DNA of 34,774 nucleotides from BM714 sp964484935 (GCA_964484935.1 CAZAFW010000018.1:1-34774); one strand, 5' to 3'. Counted from the first letter of the stretch, positions 1 to 7,513 are shown. Notes: generated from the letters alone by a model not told the origin. Numbers and translations: made by a program.

Positions 1-616
<616 letters not shown>

Positions 617-750
617 CAAAGGCAAAGATAGAAGAACAGTGATTAAAATCAAAAAATCATTGAAACGCATTTATGTTTTGAATGTATTTAAGCTTTAACG
701 TTTTTGTATTTGCTGATGCCTGACTACTGACAACTGTTTTTCAGCTTGCA

Positions 751-918
751 GTGGGCAGTGAGCAGTGAGCAGGAAGTACAGTGGAAAGTGGAAAGTGGAA
801 AGAGTAGATGTCAGATGTCAGGTTTCAGGTTTCAGAAAAAGATTGAAGTACAACTTATAGGAAGTACAGTGGAAAGTGGAAAGAGCAGATGTCAGATATC
901 GGATGTCAGATGTCAGGA
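751..918. repeat. Cluster of mixed 7-bp-period repeats with a duplicated block
   Basis: Several different heptamers occur in short runs: GCAGTGA (755-771), GTGGAAA (781-801), CAGATGT (around 806-822 and 888-916) and CAGGTTT (819-835). A block of about 50 bases at 771-822 is repeated with small changes at 859-917; both copies start AGGAAGTACAGTGGAAAG and end in ATGTCAGG. No open frame here resembles a protein. Confidence 0.85.
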
Positions 919-930
919 AATAAAAAGAAA

Positions 931-969
931 AGAACAGCGGGTGTTTTCCCACTGTTCTATCTTTTTTTT
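931..969 (+). terminator. Probable rho-independent terminator
   Basis: AGAACAGCGGG (931-941) pairs with CCCACTGTTCT (948-958 region) through one mismatch around a short TGTTTT loop, and a run of eight T follows (962-969). It is the first good terminator after the dehydrogenase gene and may end that transcript. The A-rich sequence before it could make it work on the other strand too. Confidence 0.6.
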
Positions 970-1290
970 GGCAGCAATTCCGATTCTTCTCTGCGACCTG
1001 CTCATGCATTTCCAAAGGATTTGTCCTTCACCAAAACCTGAAATTCACAAACTCGTTTCACTTCAAACAGAGTGAATTTCTTTACGGTTTTGTCTTGTTC
1101 AAAACCTCGAAATGCTATGGATCGGTCGATGTCGGCGAACAGAATCACATGCCAATCAGTAGTCAGCAGTCAGATATCAGTTTTCAGAAAGCACAAAAAC
1201 ACTTTAAAAGCAAAGAAACACAGATGCTTCTAATCTTTTTTCTTTTCCATCTTTCTCTGCCCACTGAATGCTTACAACTGTTTTGTCAAC
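970..1290. other. Non-coding stretch with an inverted repeat and CAG heptads
   Basis: No credible gene is visible. An imperfect inverted repeat (AAAACC 1033-1038 and AAATTCAC 1041-1048 against GTGAATTT 1072-1079 and GGTTTT 1086-1091) could fold into a long hairpin. At 1156-1180 the period-7 pattern returns as CAGTAGT, CAGCAGT, CAGATAT and CAG. Otherwise the sequence is AT-rich and unremarkable. Confidence 0.6.
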
Positions 1291-1291
1291 C

Positions 1292-1322
1292 GGGCCGTTC
1301 TCCCCAAAAAGGAGGACGGTCC
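1292..1322. promoter_or_regulatory. 12-bp hairpin immediately upstream of the fprA promoter
   Basis: GGGCCGTTCTCC (1292-1303) pairs with GGAGGACGGTCC (1311-1322) with two G-T wobbles around the loop CCAAAAA. The 3' arm ends exactly where the weak -35 region of the fprA promoter begins. It is followed by TTTC only, so it is either a poor terminator or an operator-like element. Confidence 0.45.
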
Positions 1323-1351
1323 TTTCGCACATAGGTTTTGTTTGCTATAAT
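1323..1351 (+). promoter_or_regulatory. Likely housekeeping promoter of fprA
   Basis: A perfect TATAAT lies at 1346-1351, preceded by TGC as an extended -10. The -35 position, 17 bp upstream, reads TTTCGC (1323-1328), a poor match. The extended -10 may compensate. The predicted transcript start is about 42 bases before the ATG. Confidence 0.6.
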
Positions 1352-1400
1352 CAATAGAGGGTATAAAGAATTTCGAACACAAAAAAAGGAGTGATTGAAT

Positions 1401-2609
1401 ATGCCGGCTATTGAAATAAAAAAAGGTGTTTATTGGGTTGGAGCTTTCGACTGGGATCTCAGATTGTTTGAGGGGCCCATTTACCATACGCCCAATGGAG
1501 TGTCCTACAACGCCTATCTAATCATCGACGATGAAATAACATTGGTGGATTCAGTGGAATCGAGATTTTTCGGGGAAATGCTGGAAAAAATAGAATCGCT
1601 AACACCAATCTCGAAGATAGACCATGTGATCATAAACCATGTGGAGCCGGACCATTCCGGAGCTTTTCCCGACATGATGAAATTGATGCCAAGCGCCAAG
1701 ATACACTGCACACAAAAGGCCAAGGAGGCCCTTCTCAAATATTACTACGGAGAGGAATACGACTATAACGTTGTCAAAACGGGAGATGTTTTAAACATTG
1801 GCAAAAGGAATCTGCATTTCATAGAATCGCGCATGCTGCATTGGCCCGACAATATGATGACATTCGTTCCGGAGGACAAGCTTCTTCTTTCCAACGATGC
1901 GTTCGGACAGCATCTGGCCAGCTCCCATCTGTTCGATGACGAAAACGACATGGAAATGGTAATGAGGGAAGCCAAGACCTACTATGCAAACATACTCATG
2001 CCGTTTGCGCCCTTGCTCATAAGAAAGATAGAAGAGATCCAAAAGATGGACTTGGACATGGACATGATAGCCCCGAGCCACGGCGTTGTCTTCAGGAAGG
2101 ATCCGGGAAGAATCATAGACGCCTATCTCAAATGGGCAAAGCCTGAAATGAAGAAGAAGGCAATAATAGTTTACGAGACTATGTACGAGAGTACATCGAA
2201 GATGGCAAGGGCCATCGTGGAAGGTTTGTCTTCCGAGGATATTGAGGTCAAGCTTTACAAGGCGGATTCCTCGGATTTCACAAGCATCTTTTCAGAAATT
2301 GTAGACGCCAAGGCCTTGCTGATAGGTTCTTCCACCTTCAATAACGGAATGATTCCTCAAATAAGCTATTTCCTTGAGGAATTGGTAGGACTCAAACCGC
2401 GAGGCAAAATAGGGGCCGCATTCGGGTCCTACGGATGGGGAAAAGGCGCAGTCAAGAAGATTGAAGCGAGAATGAAGGAAATGGGAGCGGACCTTGTGGA
2501 AGAGGGTCTCGAAATACAATACGCCCCTTCAAGCGACGAACTCAAGGCATGCTTCGAATACGGAAAATCCATAGGTAAAAAGATTCAGGAGACATGCGAA
2601 GACAAATAG
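1401..2609 (+). CDS. fprA: Flavodiiron protein (A-type flavoprotein), oxygen/NO reductase
   Basis: This 402-residue protein has the flavodiiron layout. Residues 1-250 are a metallo-beta-lactamase-like diiron domain with ligand motif H80-x-E82-x-D84-H85, plus H147, D166 and H227. Residues from about 253 form a flavodoxin domain that binds FMN (VYETMYESTSKMA for the phosphate loop, then GSYGWGKGA). The family reduces O2 to water or NO to N2O in anaerobes, taking electrons from rubredoxin or a rubredoxin-like domain. No such domain is fused here, so a separate partner is expected. AGGAG at 1387-1391 sits 9 bases before the ATG at 1401; the in-frame TTG at 1395 is too close to it. The gene has its own promoter and a strong terminator, and is followed by a convergent ferritin-like gene, consistent with an oxygen-defence role. 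Confidence 0.95.
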   Translation: MPAIEIKKGVYWVGAFDWDLRLFEGPIYHTPNGVSYNAYLIIDDEITLVDSVESRFFGEMLEKIESLTPISKIDHVIINHVEPDHSGAFPDMMKLMPSAKIHCTQKAKEALLKYYYGEEYDYNVVKTGDVLNIGKRNLHFIESRMLHWPDNMMTFVPEDKLLLSNDAFGQHLASSHLFDDENDMEMVMREAKTYYANILMPFAPLLIRKIEEIQKMDLDMDMIAPSHGVVFRKDPGRIIDAYLKWAKPEMKKKAIIVYETMYESTSKMARAIVEGLSSEDIEVKLYKADSSDFTSIFSEIVDAKALLIGSSTFNNGMIPQISYFLEELVGLKPRGKIGAAFGSYGWGKGAVKKIEARMKEMGADLVEEGLEIQYAPSSDELKACFEYGKSIGKKIQETCEDK

Positions 2610-2645
2610 CGTCTTCAATAACTTGTATGGCAGAAGTGAAAATGC

Positions 2646-2685
2646 GAAACAGCCCCGCCGTTTGTAAAACCGGCGGGGCTGTTTC
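2646..2685. terminator. Strong hairpin between convergent genes, probably a two-way terminator
   Basis: GAAACAGCCCCGCCG (2646-2660) is perfectly complementary to 2671-2685 around a 10-base loop, giving a 15-bp GC-rich stem. It ends fprA on the plus strand and the ferritin-like gene on the minus strand. The T-run is weak on the plus side (TTTCTCTATT). Confidence 0.85.
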
Positions 2686-2700
2686 TCTATTATGAGGTTT

Positions 2701-3177
2701 TTAAAGCCCAAGGAATCTCAAACTGCTGTCGAACTGGCTGTTGAGAACATAATTCAAGTGTTTCTTTTCCTCTTTCATTATTGTCTTGAATTCTTCAGGA
2801 ATCAAATCCGGGAAAAGGTTTCTTACCTGCTCGACAAAAATTATCGCGTCGCGCTCGACCTTTTCGGCTATAACCAGAGCGTCGCGCTTGCTGTAGCGCG
2901 CTTTTACGTCTTCATTCTGGAAGATGTGGGTTTTTATGAGAAGCTCCGTATATTCGGCTTCTTCATCCGAAAGCTCGAGCATTCCCCCGTTTGGAAGCTT
3001 TTCGAGAAGGCCTTGATAAATTTTTTCGTGCCTCAATTCGTCCCCCGCAAGTTTTTCAAACAAGGCTTTGGCTTTCTTGTCTTCCATCTTCTCGGCCAAA
3101 TCCTTATAAAGTTTTGCTACCTCCGCTTCGTGGAGGATTACAGTTTTAAAAAGTTTTCTACCATCAAATTCTCTCAT
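2701..3177 (-). CDS. Ferritin-like diiron protein of the rubrerythrin family (no rubredoxin domain)
   Basis: The 158-residue protein is a four-helix ferritin-like domain. Diiron ligand motifs are visible in order: EAEVAKLY in helix 1, DELRH in helix 2, AEKVERD in helix 3 and EEKKH in helix 4. Rubrerythrins use such a site to reduce hydrogen peroxide, but classic ones also carry a C-terminal rubredoxin domain with two CxxC pairs. This protein has no cysteine at all, so it needs an external electron donor or works differently. The start is supported by AGGAG just before the ATG (3175-3177). It is separated by about 95 bases from the RNase H gene on the same strand. Peroxide or iron handling is inferred from the family. 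Confidence 0.85.
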   Translation of the reverse strand: MREFDGRKLFKTVILHEAEVAKLYKDLAEKMEDKKAKALFEKLAGDELRHEKIYQGLLEKLPNGGMLELSDEEAEYTELLIKTHIFQNEDVKARYSKRDALVIAEKVERDAIIFVEQVRNLFPDLIPEEFKTIMKEEKKHLNYVLNSQFDSSLRFLGL

Positions 3178-3210
3178 AGTTCCTCTCCTTTACTGTTAAT
3201 ATTTTGAAAT

Positions 3211-3242
3211 GCCTTCATAGAGAGATTTACCCATTTGAAGGC
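3211..3242 (-). terminator. Possible weak terminator hairpin after the RNase H gene
   Basis: GCCTTCA (3211-3217) pairs with TGAAGGC (3236-3242) around an 18-base loop, in the gap between the RNase H gene and the ferritin-like gene. On the minus strand it is followed by a short mixed T-rich stretch. The 7-bp stem is modest. Confidence 0.3.
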
Positions 3243-3272
3243 TTAACTAACAGTTTGCGAAAAAAAATAGTT

Positions 3273-4049
3273 CTACAGCAGTGCAGCCGCTTTTGCCAGT
3301 TTGTCGCAAAGCGCGTTTTGAAGATGGTTCCTGTGGGACTTTACCCATTCGATTTCAATGTATTTTTCATCGGTGAGTTTTTCAAACCGTTTCCATTCAT
3401 CTATGTTTTTCACCCTTGTGCCGTTTGCGGTATGCCAGTCGTTGAGCTTCCAGTTGCGCAGCCATTCCGTGAGTCCCTTTCTGACATACTGGCTGTCGGT
3501 GACAAGGCGTATCTCTTTGCATTCGCAAAGAATTTCAAGGCCTCTGATTGCCGCGTGGAGTTCGGTCAACGTGCTCGTCGATGCGTTTGAAGGCCGGTAG
3601 TCCACCAGGCATTCGCCGTTTGCGTATTCAATTATGCAGGCTATTCCTCCCTGTTCTTTCTTTTCAAGGAAACTTCCGTCGGTGTAGAGTTTGGTTATGG
3701 AATCCATTCCCTTTTCCAGCGCGTAGCTTTTATTTTCTCCATTTCGCTTGTCCGACACAAGTATGCTTTTTTTATCGCTGAATGCACTGGGGTCACTGTC
3801 CTCAAAAATTGCAAAATTGAGTTCGAAGCCCGTAAAAAAACTTTCCGGGTGCTTGTTGTGGAGGATTTTTCTCAGCTGCACTTCATTCTTCAGCAAAAAA
3901 TCTGTTAGATTGTTGTGATTGTGGAAAAGCAATTTGCGGGTTTCCGGGCAAAAAGAAACTGCAACCCGGTCTGAAGGGCAGCTTATGTCGAAAAGGTATC
4001 CCGTATTCGACTTTCCGATTATTTTCATTTTGAGCAGCTTTGATTTCAT
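3273..4049 (-). CDS. rnhA: Ribonuclease H (RNase HI type) with an N-terminal extension
   Basis: The last 140 or so of 258 residues form an RNase HI fold. The catalytic acids are all visible: D124 in LYTDGS, E163 in TELHAA, D185 in VTDSQYV and D249 in NALCDKLA, with the loop histidine in SHRNH. The enzyme cuts the RNA strand of RNA-DNA hybrids, for example R-loops and primer remnants. The first 115 residues are not the usual hybrid-binding domain and I do not recognise them. The gene lies 6 bases after the M15 peptidase gene and is probably read with it from the GGDEF promoter. The ATG used has no clear ribosome binding site (only AAGAAG 12 bases upstream), so translational coupling is likely; M8 is an alternative start. 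Confidence 0.9.
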   Translation of the reverse strand: MKSKLLKMKIIGKSNTGYLFDISCPSDRVAVSFCPETRKLLFHNHNNLTDFLLKNEVQLRKILHNKHPESFFTGFELNFAIFEDSDPSAFSDKKSILVSDKRNGENKSYALEKGMDSITKLYTDGSFLEKKEQGGIACIIEYANGECLVDYRPSNASTSTLTELHAAIRGLEILCECKEIRLVTDSQYVRKGLTEWLRNWKLNDWHTANGTRVKNIDEWKRFEKLTDEKYIEIEWVKSHRNHLQNALCDKLAKAAALL

Positions 4050-4055
4050 ATGGAG

Positions 4056-4469
4056 TCACTTCTTTTTTAAATCCCAAAGGTCGAACGATCGTCCGCCCTT
4101 GTTGAAAAGTTCCCTTCGTATGTCCAGATGGATGAAGCCGTCATAGAGCCCTATTCCCTTGAATCCCGCATTCACAGCAAAAACCGTAATGCGGTCCTTG
4201 TCATAATGGCCGTCCATTCTGATATCTGCCGCCTGGCCCAAAAGATGGCGGCTTGCCGGCGAACCGCCGACAATGCGGTTCCACTTGGCAGTCCTGTATC
4301 CGGATGTTACAACAAGGGGCATTTTCAGCAAAGATCGGAATCGCTCCAGCTTTTCAACAAGCTCCATTTCAAGGAAGACCTTCCCGGGAAGGTCCTTAGG
4401 GTCTGTGCATACAAATTCAGATATGTGGAAGTGTTCCGAAAGCTTGATGTCGCCGTCGAGGTTGTACAT
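4056..4469 (-). CDS. M15-family zinc peptidase (D-Ala-D-Ala carboxypeptidase-like)
   Basis: The 137-residue protein carries the M15A zinc motifs: H75 and D82 in ASRHLLGQAADIR, and H114-x-D116 in FIHLD. These fit the phage-endolysin and Streptomyces-type D-alanyl-D-alanine carboxypeptidases, which trim peptidoglycan stem peptides. There is no signal peptide, so the protein either stays in the cytoplasm or leaves by lysis or a non-classical route. Many such small forms come from prophages, but no other phage genes are nearby. The start is backed by AGGAG about 9 bases upstream. It is the middle gene of a probable three-gene minus-strand unit: GGDEF protein, peptidase, RNase H. The substrate here is inferred from the family only. 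Confidence 0.85.
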   Translation of the reverse strand: MYNLDGDIKLSEHFHISEFVCTDPKDLPGKVFLEMELVEKLERFRSLLKMPLVVTSGYRTAKWNRIVGGSPASRHLLGQAADIRMDGHYDKDRITVFAVNAGFKGIGLYDGFIHLDIRRELFNKGGRSFDLWDLKKK

Positions 4470-4518
4470 TCAATCATCTCCTTTACTCAAGAGATGACAA
4501 GAAACGTTTTTAGTTATA

Positions 4519-5427
4519 TCAGTTTCGAACCACTTTGTTCCGGCCGGCCTCTTTTGCGGCGTAGAGGTTTCTGTCCGCTCTTTGGATCAATGTATCCACA
4601 TCTATTTCATCGCCGGTCAATGTGTGCACTCCGAAGCTGGATGTTATTTTTATGTCCTTGCCCTGGTAGACATTGTCCTCGGCTTCGATCGCTTTTCTAA
4701 GGCTTTCGATTATTTCGAGAGCCGCGTCCGAGCCGGTTCTGTTCATTACAATCAAAAATTCCTCACCTCCGAAGCGGGCGACCCAGTCCCTACCGGGACG
4801 TAGGGATTTTTTAAGCAGTTCCGCGAATTTTGCGAGTATGAAATCACCTGCCAAATGCCCGTGAAAATCATTGACCTTCTTGAAATAGTCTATGTCCGCC
4901 ATGGCGAGCGTAAGAGGTTGACCTGACAGTCCGCTTTCAAGCATGTCGTGGGGAAGCCTTTCTTTTATATACCTTCTGTTGAAAATGCCGGTTAGTGGAT
5001 CAGTCACCAATTCCATGTTTCTTTCTTCAAGCATCCGGCGTATTTCGGACTCTGTGGAATTAGAAAAATCGCCTATGATCTCAGGCTTTTCTATGACGGT
5101 CAAAAGCTCGAGGACGACTGTTCGGTTTTTTAGATTCACCGGCAAAGCCGTTACTATATAGGGTTTTTTTCCGTTGAATTCTATTTTTATGAAGCTTTCG
5201 CCCTCGTTGTATGCGCGCATGGATATGCAATTTGTGCATACGGAGCCGCTGTTCCATATGTCGTGGCAGGCAGAATGCTCCTCGCCTTTGGAAAGAGTCG
5301 TTAAATCGAATGTTTTTCCGTCGGTCAAGACAGTTTTTTCCAAAGGGTCCACAATTCTTACAGAATCGTAGAGCGAGTTTATGAAGTCGATTTTATCGAG
5401 AAGTTCGTCGTAAGACATGGCTTTCAT
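4519..5427 (-). CDS. Diguanylate cyclase with a cysteine-bearing N-terminal sensor region
   Basis: Residues from about 140 to 302 are a GGDEF domain with signature GGEEF (220-224), metal aspartates D178 and D180 in MADIDYF, and the NDFHGHLAGD substrate segment, so it should make cyclic di-GMP from two GTP. The usual RxxD product-inhibition site, five residues before GGEEF, reads PGRD; the arginine is one place early, so feedback control may be weak. Residues 20-115 look like a PAS-type sensor fold and hold a cysteine cluster C54-x9-C64-x2-C67, which could bind a metal or sense redox state (inference). There is no membrane segment, so it is cytoplasmic. AGGAG lies 11 bases before the chosen ATG; M4 is the alternative. 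It is the first gene of the minus-strand unit and diverges from the HD gene. Confidence 0.9.
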   Translation of the reverse strand: MKAMSYDELLDKIDFINSLYDSVRIVDPLEKTVLTDGKTFDLTTLSKGEEHSACHDIWNSGSVCTNCISMRAYNEGESFIKIEFNGKKPYIVTALPVNLKNRTVVLELLTVIEKPEIIGDFSNSTESEIRRMLEERNMELVTDPLTGIFNRRYIKERLPHDMLESGLSGQPLTLAMADIDYFKKVNDFHGHLAGDFILAKFAELLKKSLRPGRDWVARFGGEEFLIVMNRTGSDAALEIIESLRKAIEAEDNVYQGKDIKITSSFGVHTLTGDEIDVDTLIQRADRNLYAAKEAGRNKVVRN

Positions 5428-5456
5428 TGGCGCATCAGTCTCCTTTATTCAATATT

Positions 5457-5487
5457 TTGTCGCTTTAATTTGTTTATATTATATAAT
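5457..5487 (+). promoter_or_regulatory. Possible promoter of the HD-domain gene
   Basis: TTGTCG (5457-5462) and TATAAT (5482-5487) are 19 bp apart; the overlapping TATATA at 5480-5485 gives 17 bp. The region is very AT-rich and lies between two divergent genes, so the exact element is uncertain. Confidence 0.4.
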
Positions 5488-5532
5488 ATATATGGCTCAA
5501 TATAAAAGTTTTAAACATTCGGGGGGACATTC

Positions 5533-6096
5533 ATGGAAAAAACAGGCATTATACAAAAGGCACTAAAACTTGCGGTGACGGCTCATGAGGGTCAAAAGAG
5601 AAAAGGGACGGAAACGCCATACATAGTCCATCCGGTCGAAGTCGGGCTAATACTGCTAGGCAGCGGTGTGTCCGAAGAGATGGTTGCCGCGGGAATACTT
5701 CACGATACGCTCGAGGACACGGAAGTCGATGAAAAGACTATAAGGAAGGAATTCGGCGAAAAAGTGCTCGGGTACGTAATAGGAGCTTCTGAGCTTCTCG
5801 AAAACCGGGAAAATTCGCCATGGAAGGAACGCAAGAACCACACGGTGCGATTCCTTGCGGATGCAAAAATTGAAATCAAGATGATAAGCTGTGCGGACAA
5901 GCTCAGCAACATAAGGAGCATGGGCAGGGATAACCCGAAAAGGAAGGAAAGCTTTTGGGATCGATTCAATGCCGGCTACGAAGACCAGAAGTGGTATTAC
6001 AAATCACTTGAAGACAGCCTCTCTGATCTGGAAGGCATTCCTATGTACGAGGAATTCAAACAAATGGTCTCCTTTGTATTTGGAGAATCAGAATAA
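5533..6096 (+). CDS. HD-domain phosphohydrolase, stand-alone SpoT-hydrolase-like
   Basis: The 187-residue protein shows the layout of the hydrolase half of Rel/SpoT: H33 in PYIVHPVEV, the H57-D58 pair in ILHDTLEDT, and D122 in CADKLSN. These residues hold the Mn2+ that removes pyrophosphate from (p)ppGpp in Rel and in the short hydrolase Mesh1. There is no synthetase or regulatory domain, and the length matches single-domain hydrolases, so it may be a small alarmone hydrolase. Some relatives of this size act on other nucleotides, so the substrate is not proven. A run of six G (5521-5526) serves as ribosome binding site 6 bases before the ATG. The neighbouring diguanylate cyclase, on the opposite strand, shares the short intergenic region. 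Confidence 0.82.
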   Translation: MEKTGIIQKALKLAVTAHEGQKRKGTETPYIVHPVEVGLILLGSGVSEEMVAAGILHDTLEDTEVDEKTIRKEFGEKVLGYVIGASELLENRENSPWKERKNHTVRFLADAKIEIKMISCADKLSNIRSMGRDNPKRKESFWDRFNAGYEDQKWYYKSLEDSLSDLEGIPMYEEFKQMVSFVFGESE

Positions 6097-6111
6097 TATT
6101 GAAACAATTTA

Positions 6112-6144
6112 AAAGCGGACCATTTCATATCAATGGACCGCTTT
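6112..6144. terminator. Terminator between convergent HD and zinc-ribbon genes
   Basis: AAAGCGGACCATT (6112-6124) pairs with AATGGACCGCTTT (6132-6144) with one A-A mismatch. T-rich sequence follows on the plus strand (CTTTTTCTTGTTTTC), and the 5' arm is preceded by AT-rich sequence for the minus strand. The hairpin touches the stop codon of the minus-strand gene. Confidence 0.7.
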
Positions 6145-6445
6145 ACCGCTTTTTCTTGTTTTCTTTTTTGACATGAAAATCGTTTTCGGAAATTCCGCAA
6201 AGAGGGCAACGCTTGATGCCCAAATACCTGTCTTTTACGAAAACAACCTTTTGCCTGCAATAGGGGCACCAAAACAAGCCCTTTTCAATAACAAGCCCGG
6301 AAGGTTTTTTGCCCGGGCCGCAAGCGGTTTTTTTCTTGTTGTAGGGTCTGAAAGCCACTTTCTCGCAACTGTCCTCAAAAAACTGCCTTGTCTCGCCCCG
6401 GACGTCCCAAAGGGCGATTTGATTGTCGAGAATTTTGCCTTTCAT
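6143..6445 (-). CDS. Small zinc-ribbon protein of unknown function
   Basis: I do not recognise this 100-residue protein. Its C-terminal part has two CxxC knuckles, C60-PY-C63 and C80-PL-C83, 16 residues apart, which is the spacing of a zinc ribbon. The N-terminal half contains two further cysteines (C27, C42) and many basic residues, and the tail is very rich in lysine, so binding to nucleic acid is possible. GGAGG lies 8 bases before the ATG at 6443-6445; the in-frame TTG at 6458-6460 lies before that site and is unlikely to be the start. It lies between two convergent or codirectional stress-related genes without obvious operon partners. Confidence 0.7.
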   Translation of the reverse strand: MKGKILDNQIALWDVRGETRQFFEDSCEKVAFRPYNKKKTACGPGKKPSGLVIEKGLFWCPYCRQKVVFVKDRYLGIKRCPLCGISENDFHVKKENKKKR

Positions 6446-6513
6446 TTGCCGCACCTCCAAGGCTTCGTCAAGGATATTATATCACAGCCTGCAGCGTGGC
6501 AAAATCAATAAGT

Positions 6514-6999
6514 TTAATTCTCTGTTTCGAAACGCGCAAACTCTGCATTTTCAACAGTTCTGTCAGGTTTTGTCACAAACTCAATTATGTTTTCAACGAG
6601 ATATTTGTGTTTGATTTCCTGGTCTGCCAAAAATCTGAAAAGATCTTTTTCTACGGAATCGTTTGTATCTGCCAAGGCTTTTTCATAAATGCGTATGCTT
6701 TCATTTTCCATTTCAACAGCTTTTTGGTAAGCCTTAAGTGTTTCTGAATTGCAAAGGAACTCATCATTGTTTTTTACGGATGAAACAAGTAATTTTTCCG
6801 CATTTTCAAGCAAATCGGTTTTTTTCTGCATTCCTTCGATTTTTTCAGCATTTTTCAGGAATTCAAAATGCTTCTGTTCTTCTTCAGCAAGAGCGGCGAA
6901 TATTTTTTTTATTCCTGTGCTTTTGGCGCATTCAGAAAGTTTTTCGTAGTGTTTTTTAGCCGCTTCTTCTCTTTCCATTGCATAGTCGTGAATCTTCAT
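6514..6999 (-). CDS. Rubrerythrin-family ferritin-like protein, second copy type
   Basis: The 161-residue protein is a four-helix diiron domain made of two similar halves. The first half carries EREEAAKKHYEKL and EEEQKH; the second carries VEMENESIRIYEKAL and DQEIKH, giving the four carboxylate and two histidine ligands. It has the internal twofold repeat seen in rubrerythrins but lacks a rubredoxin domain. AGGAGG, 7 bases before the ATG at 6997-6999, fixes the start; an upstream in-frame ATG at 7047 has no such site. Peroxide reduction or iron handling is the family role. It is not a recent duplicate of the protein at 2701-3177, because the two share only the ligand pattern. The thioredoxin-like gene diverges from it. 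Confidence 0.83.
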   Translation of the reverse strand: MKIHDYAMEREEAAKKHYEKLSECAKSTGIKKIFAALAEEEQKHFEFLKNAEKIEGMQKKTDLLENAEKLLVSSVKNNDEFLCNSETLKAYQKAVEMENESIRIYEKALADTNDSVEKDLFRFLADQEIKHKYLVENIIEFVTKPDRTVENAEFARFETEN

Positions 7000-7096
7000 A
7001 AACAGCCCTCCTTTTAATATAGCGTCTGTTCGATTGATACCCGGCATTATTTTTTTAAAACAGCCATAAAAAAAGCATGTCGGGCGCTCTAAAGTG

Positions 7097-7102
7097 TATA
7101 AT
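7097..7102 (+). promoter_or_regulatory. Probable -10 element of the thioredoxin-like gene
   Basis: A perfect TATAAT lies 18 bases before the ATG, so the transcript leader is very short but includes the AGAGGGG ribosome binding site. I see no good -35 at 16-18 bp. Confidence 0.45.
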
Positions 7103-7119
7103 GTAAGAGGGGTATCAAA

Positions 7120-7443
7120 ATGAAAAAACTTTACGATTTGAACATGATTGAAAACATAATCTTGACGAAAAAATTCGTGTTGCTTTATTTTTCGTCGAAG
7201 GAATGCTCCGTATGCGAAGTTTTTGGAGTCAAATTGGAGGAAATTTTGATGAATTACCCGGAAATCGACTGCTACAAGGTCGACATGGACAAGAGGCCCG
7301 AGGCATCGGGCAAATTCGATATGTTCTCATTGCCCGGCATTTTAGGCTATGTGCATGGCAAGGAAACAATCAGGGAATCGCGCTATGTCAGCATAAAGGA
7401 ACTGGGAGCAAAACTTGACCGTTATTATGAAATAATATTCTAA
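7120..7443 (+). CDS. Thioredoxin-like protein with CSVC active site
   Basis: This 107-residue single-domain protein has the thioredoxin shape: strand FVLLYFSSKECSVC with the redox pair C29-S30-V31-C32, a central strand YKVDMDKRPE, and the cis-proline region at FSLPGIL. The usual WCGPC is replaced by CSVC, and the tryptophan before it is missing, so it is not the main thioredoxin; it resembles the divergent thioredoxin-family proteins of clostridia. It likely reduces or exchanges disulfides in the cytoplasm, since it has no signal peptide. AGAGGGG lies 7-13 bases before the ATG. It diverges from the ferritin-like gene, and a shared oxidative-stress role is inference. Confidence 0.85.
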   Translation: MKKLYDLNMIENIILTKKFVLLYFSSKECSVCEVFGVKLEEILMNYPEIDCYKVDMDKRPEASGKFDMFSLPGILGYVHGKETIRESRYVSIKELGAKLDRYYEIIF

Positions 7444-7487
7444 AGATCTTGATTTAAAAGTGCAGAGAGAGACTGGCTAAGACAAAG

Positions 7488-7513
7488 AAAACCCCGGCGG
7501 ATTCCGGGGTTTT
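7488..7513. terminator. Two-way terminator
   Basis: AAAACCCCGG (7488-7497) pairs perfectly with CCGGGGTTTT (7504-7513) around a 6-base loop. The A and T runs at its two ends let it work on both strands, ending the thioredoxin-like gene and the minus-strand membrane protein gene. Confidence 0.88.

Noticed and set aside
746..1334. Plus-strand open frames in the long gap (746-1075 and 1095-1334)
   Set aside because: They consist largely of heptamer repeats and AT-rich sequence, lack ribosome binding sites and show no domain-like composition.
4056..4469. Prophage remnant suggested by the M15 peptidase
   Set aside because: No other phage gene, integrase or attachment site is visible; the gene lies in a three-gene unit with chromosomal functions.
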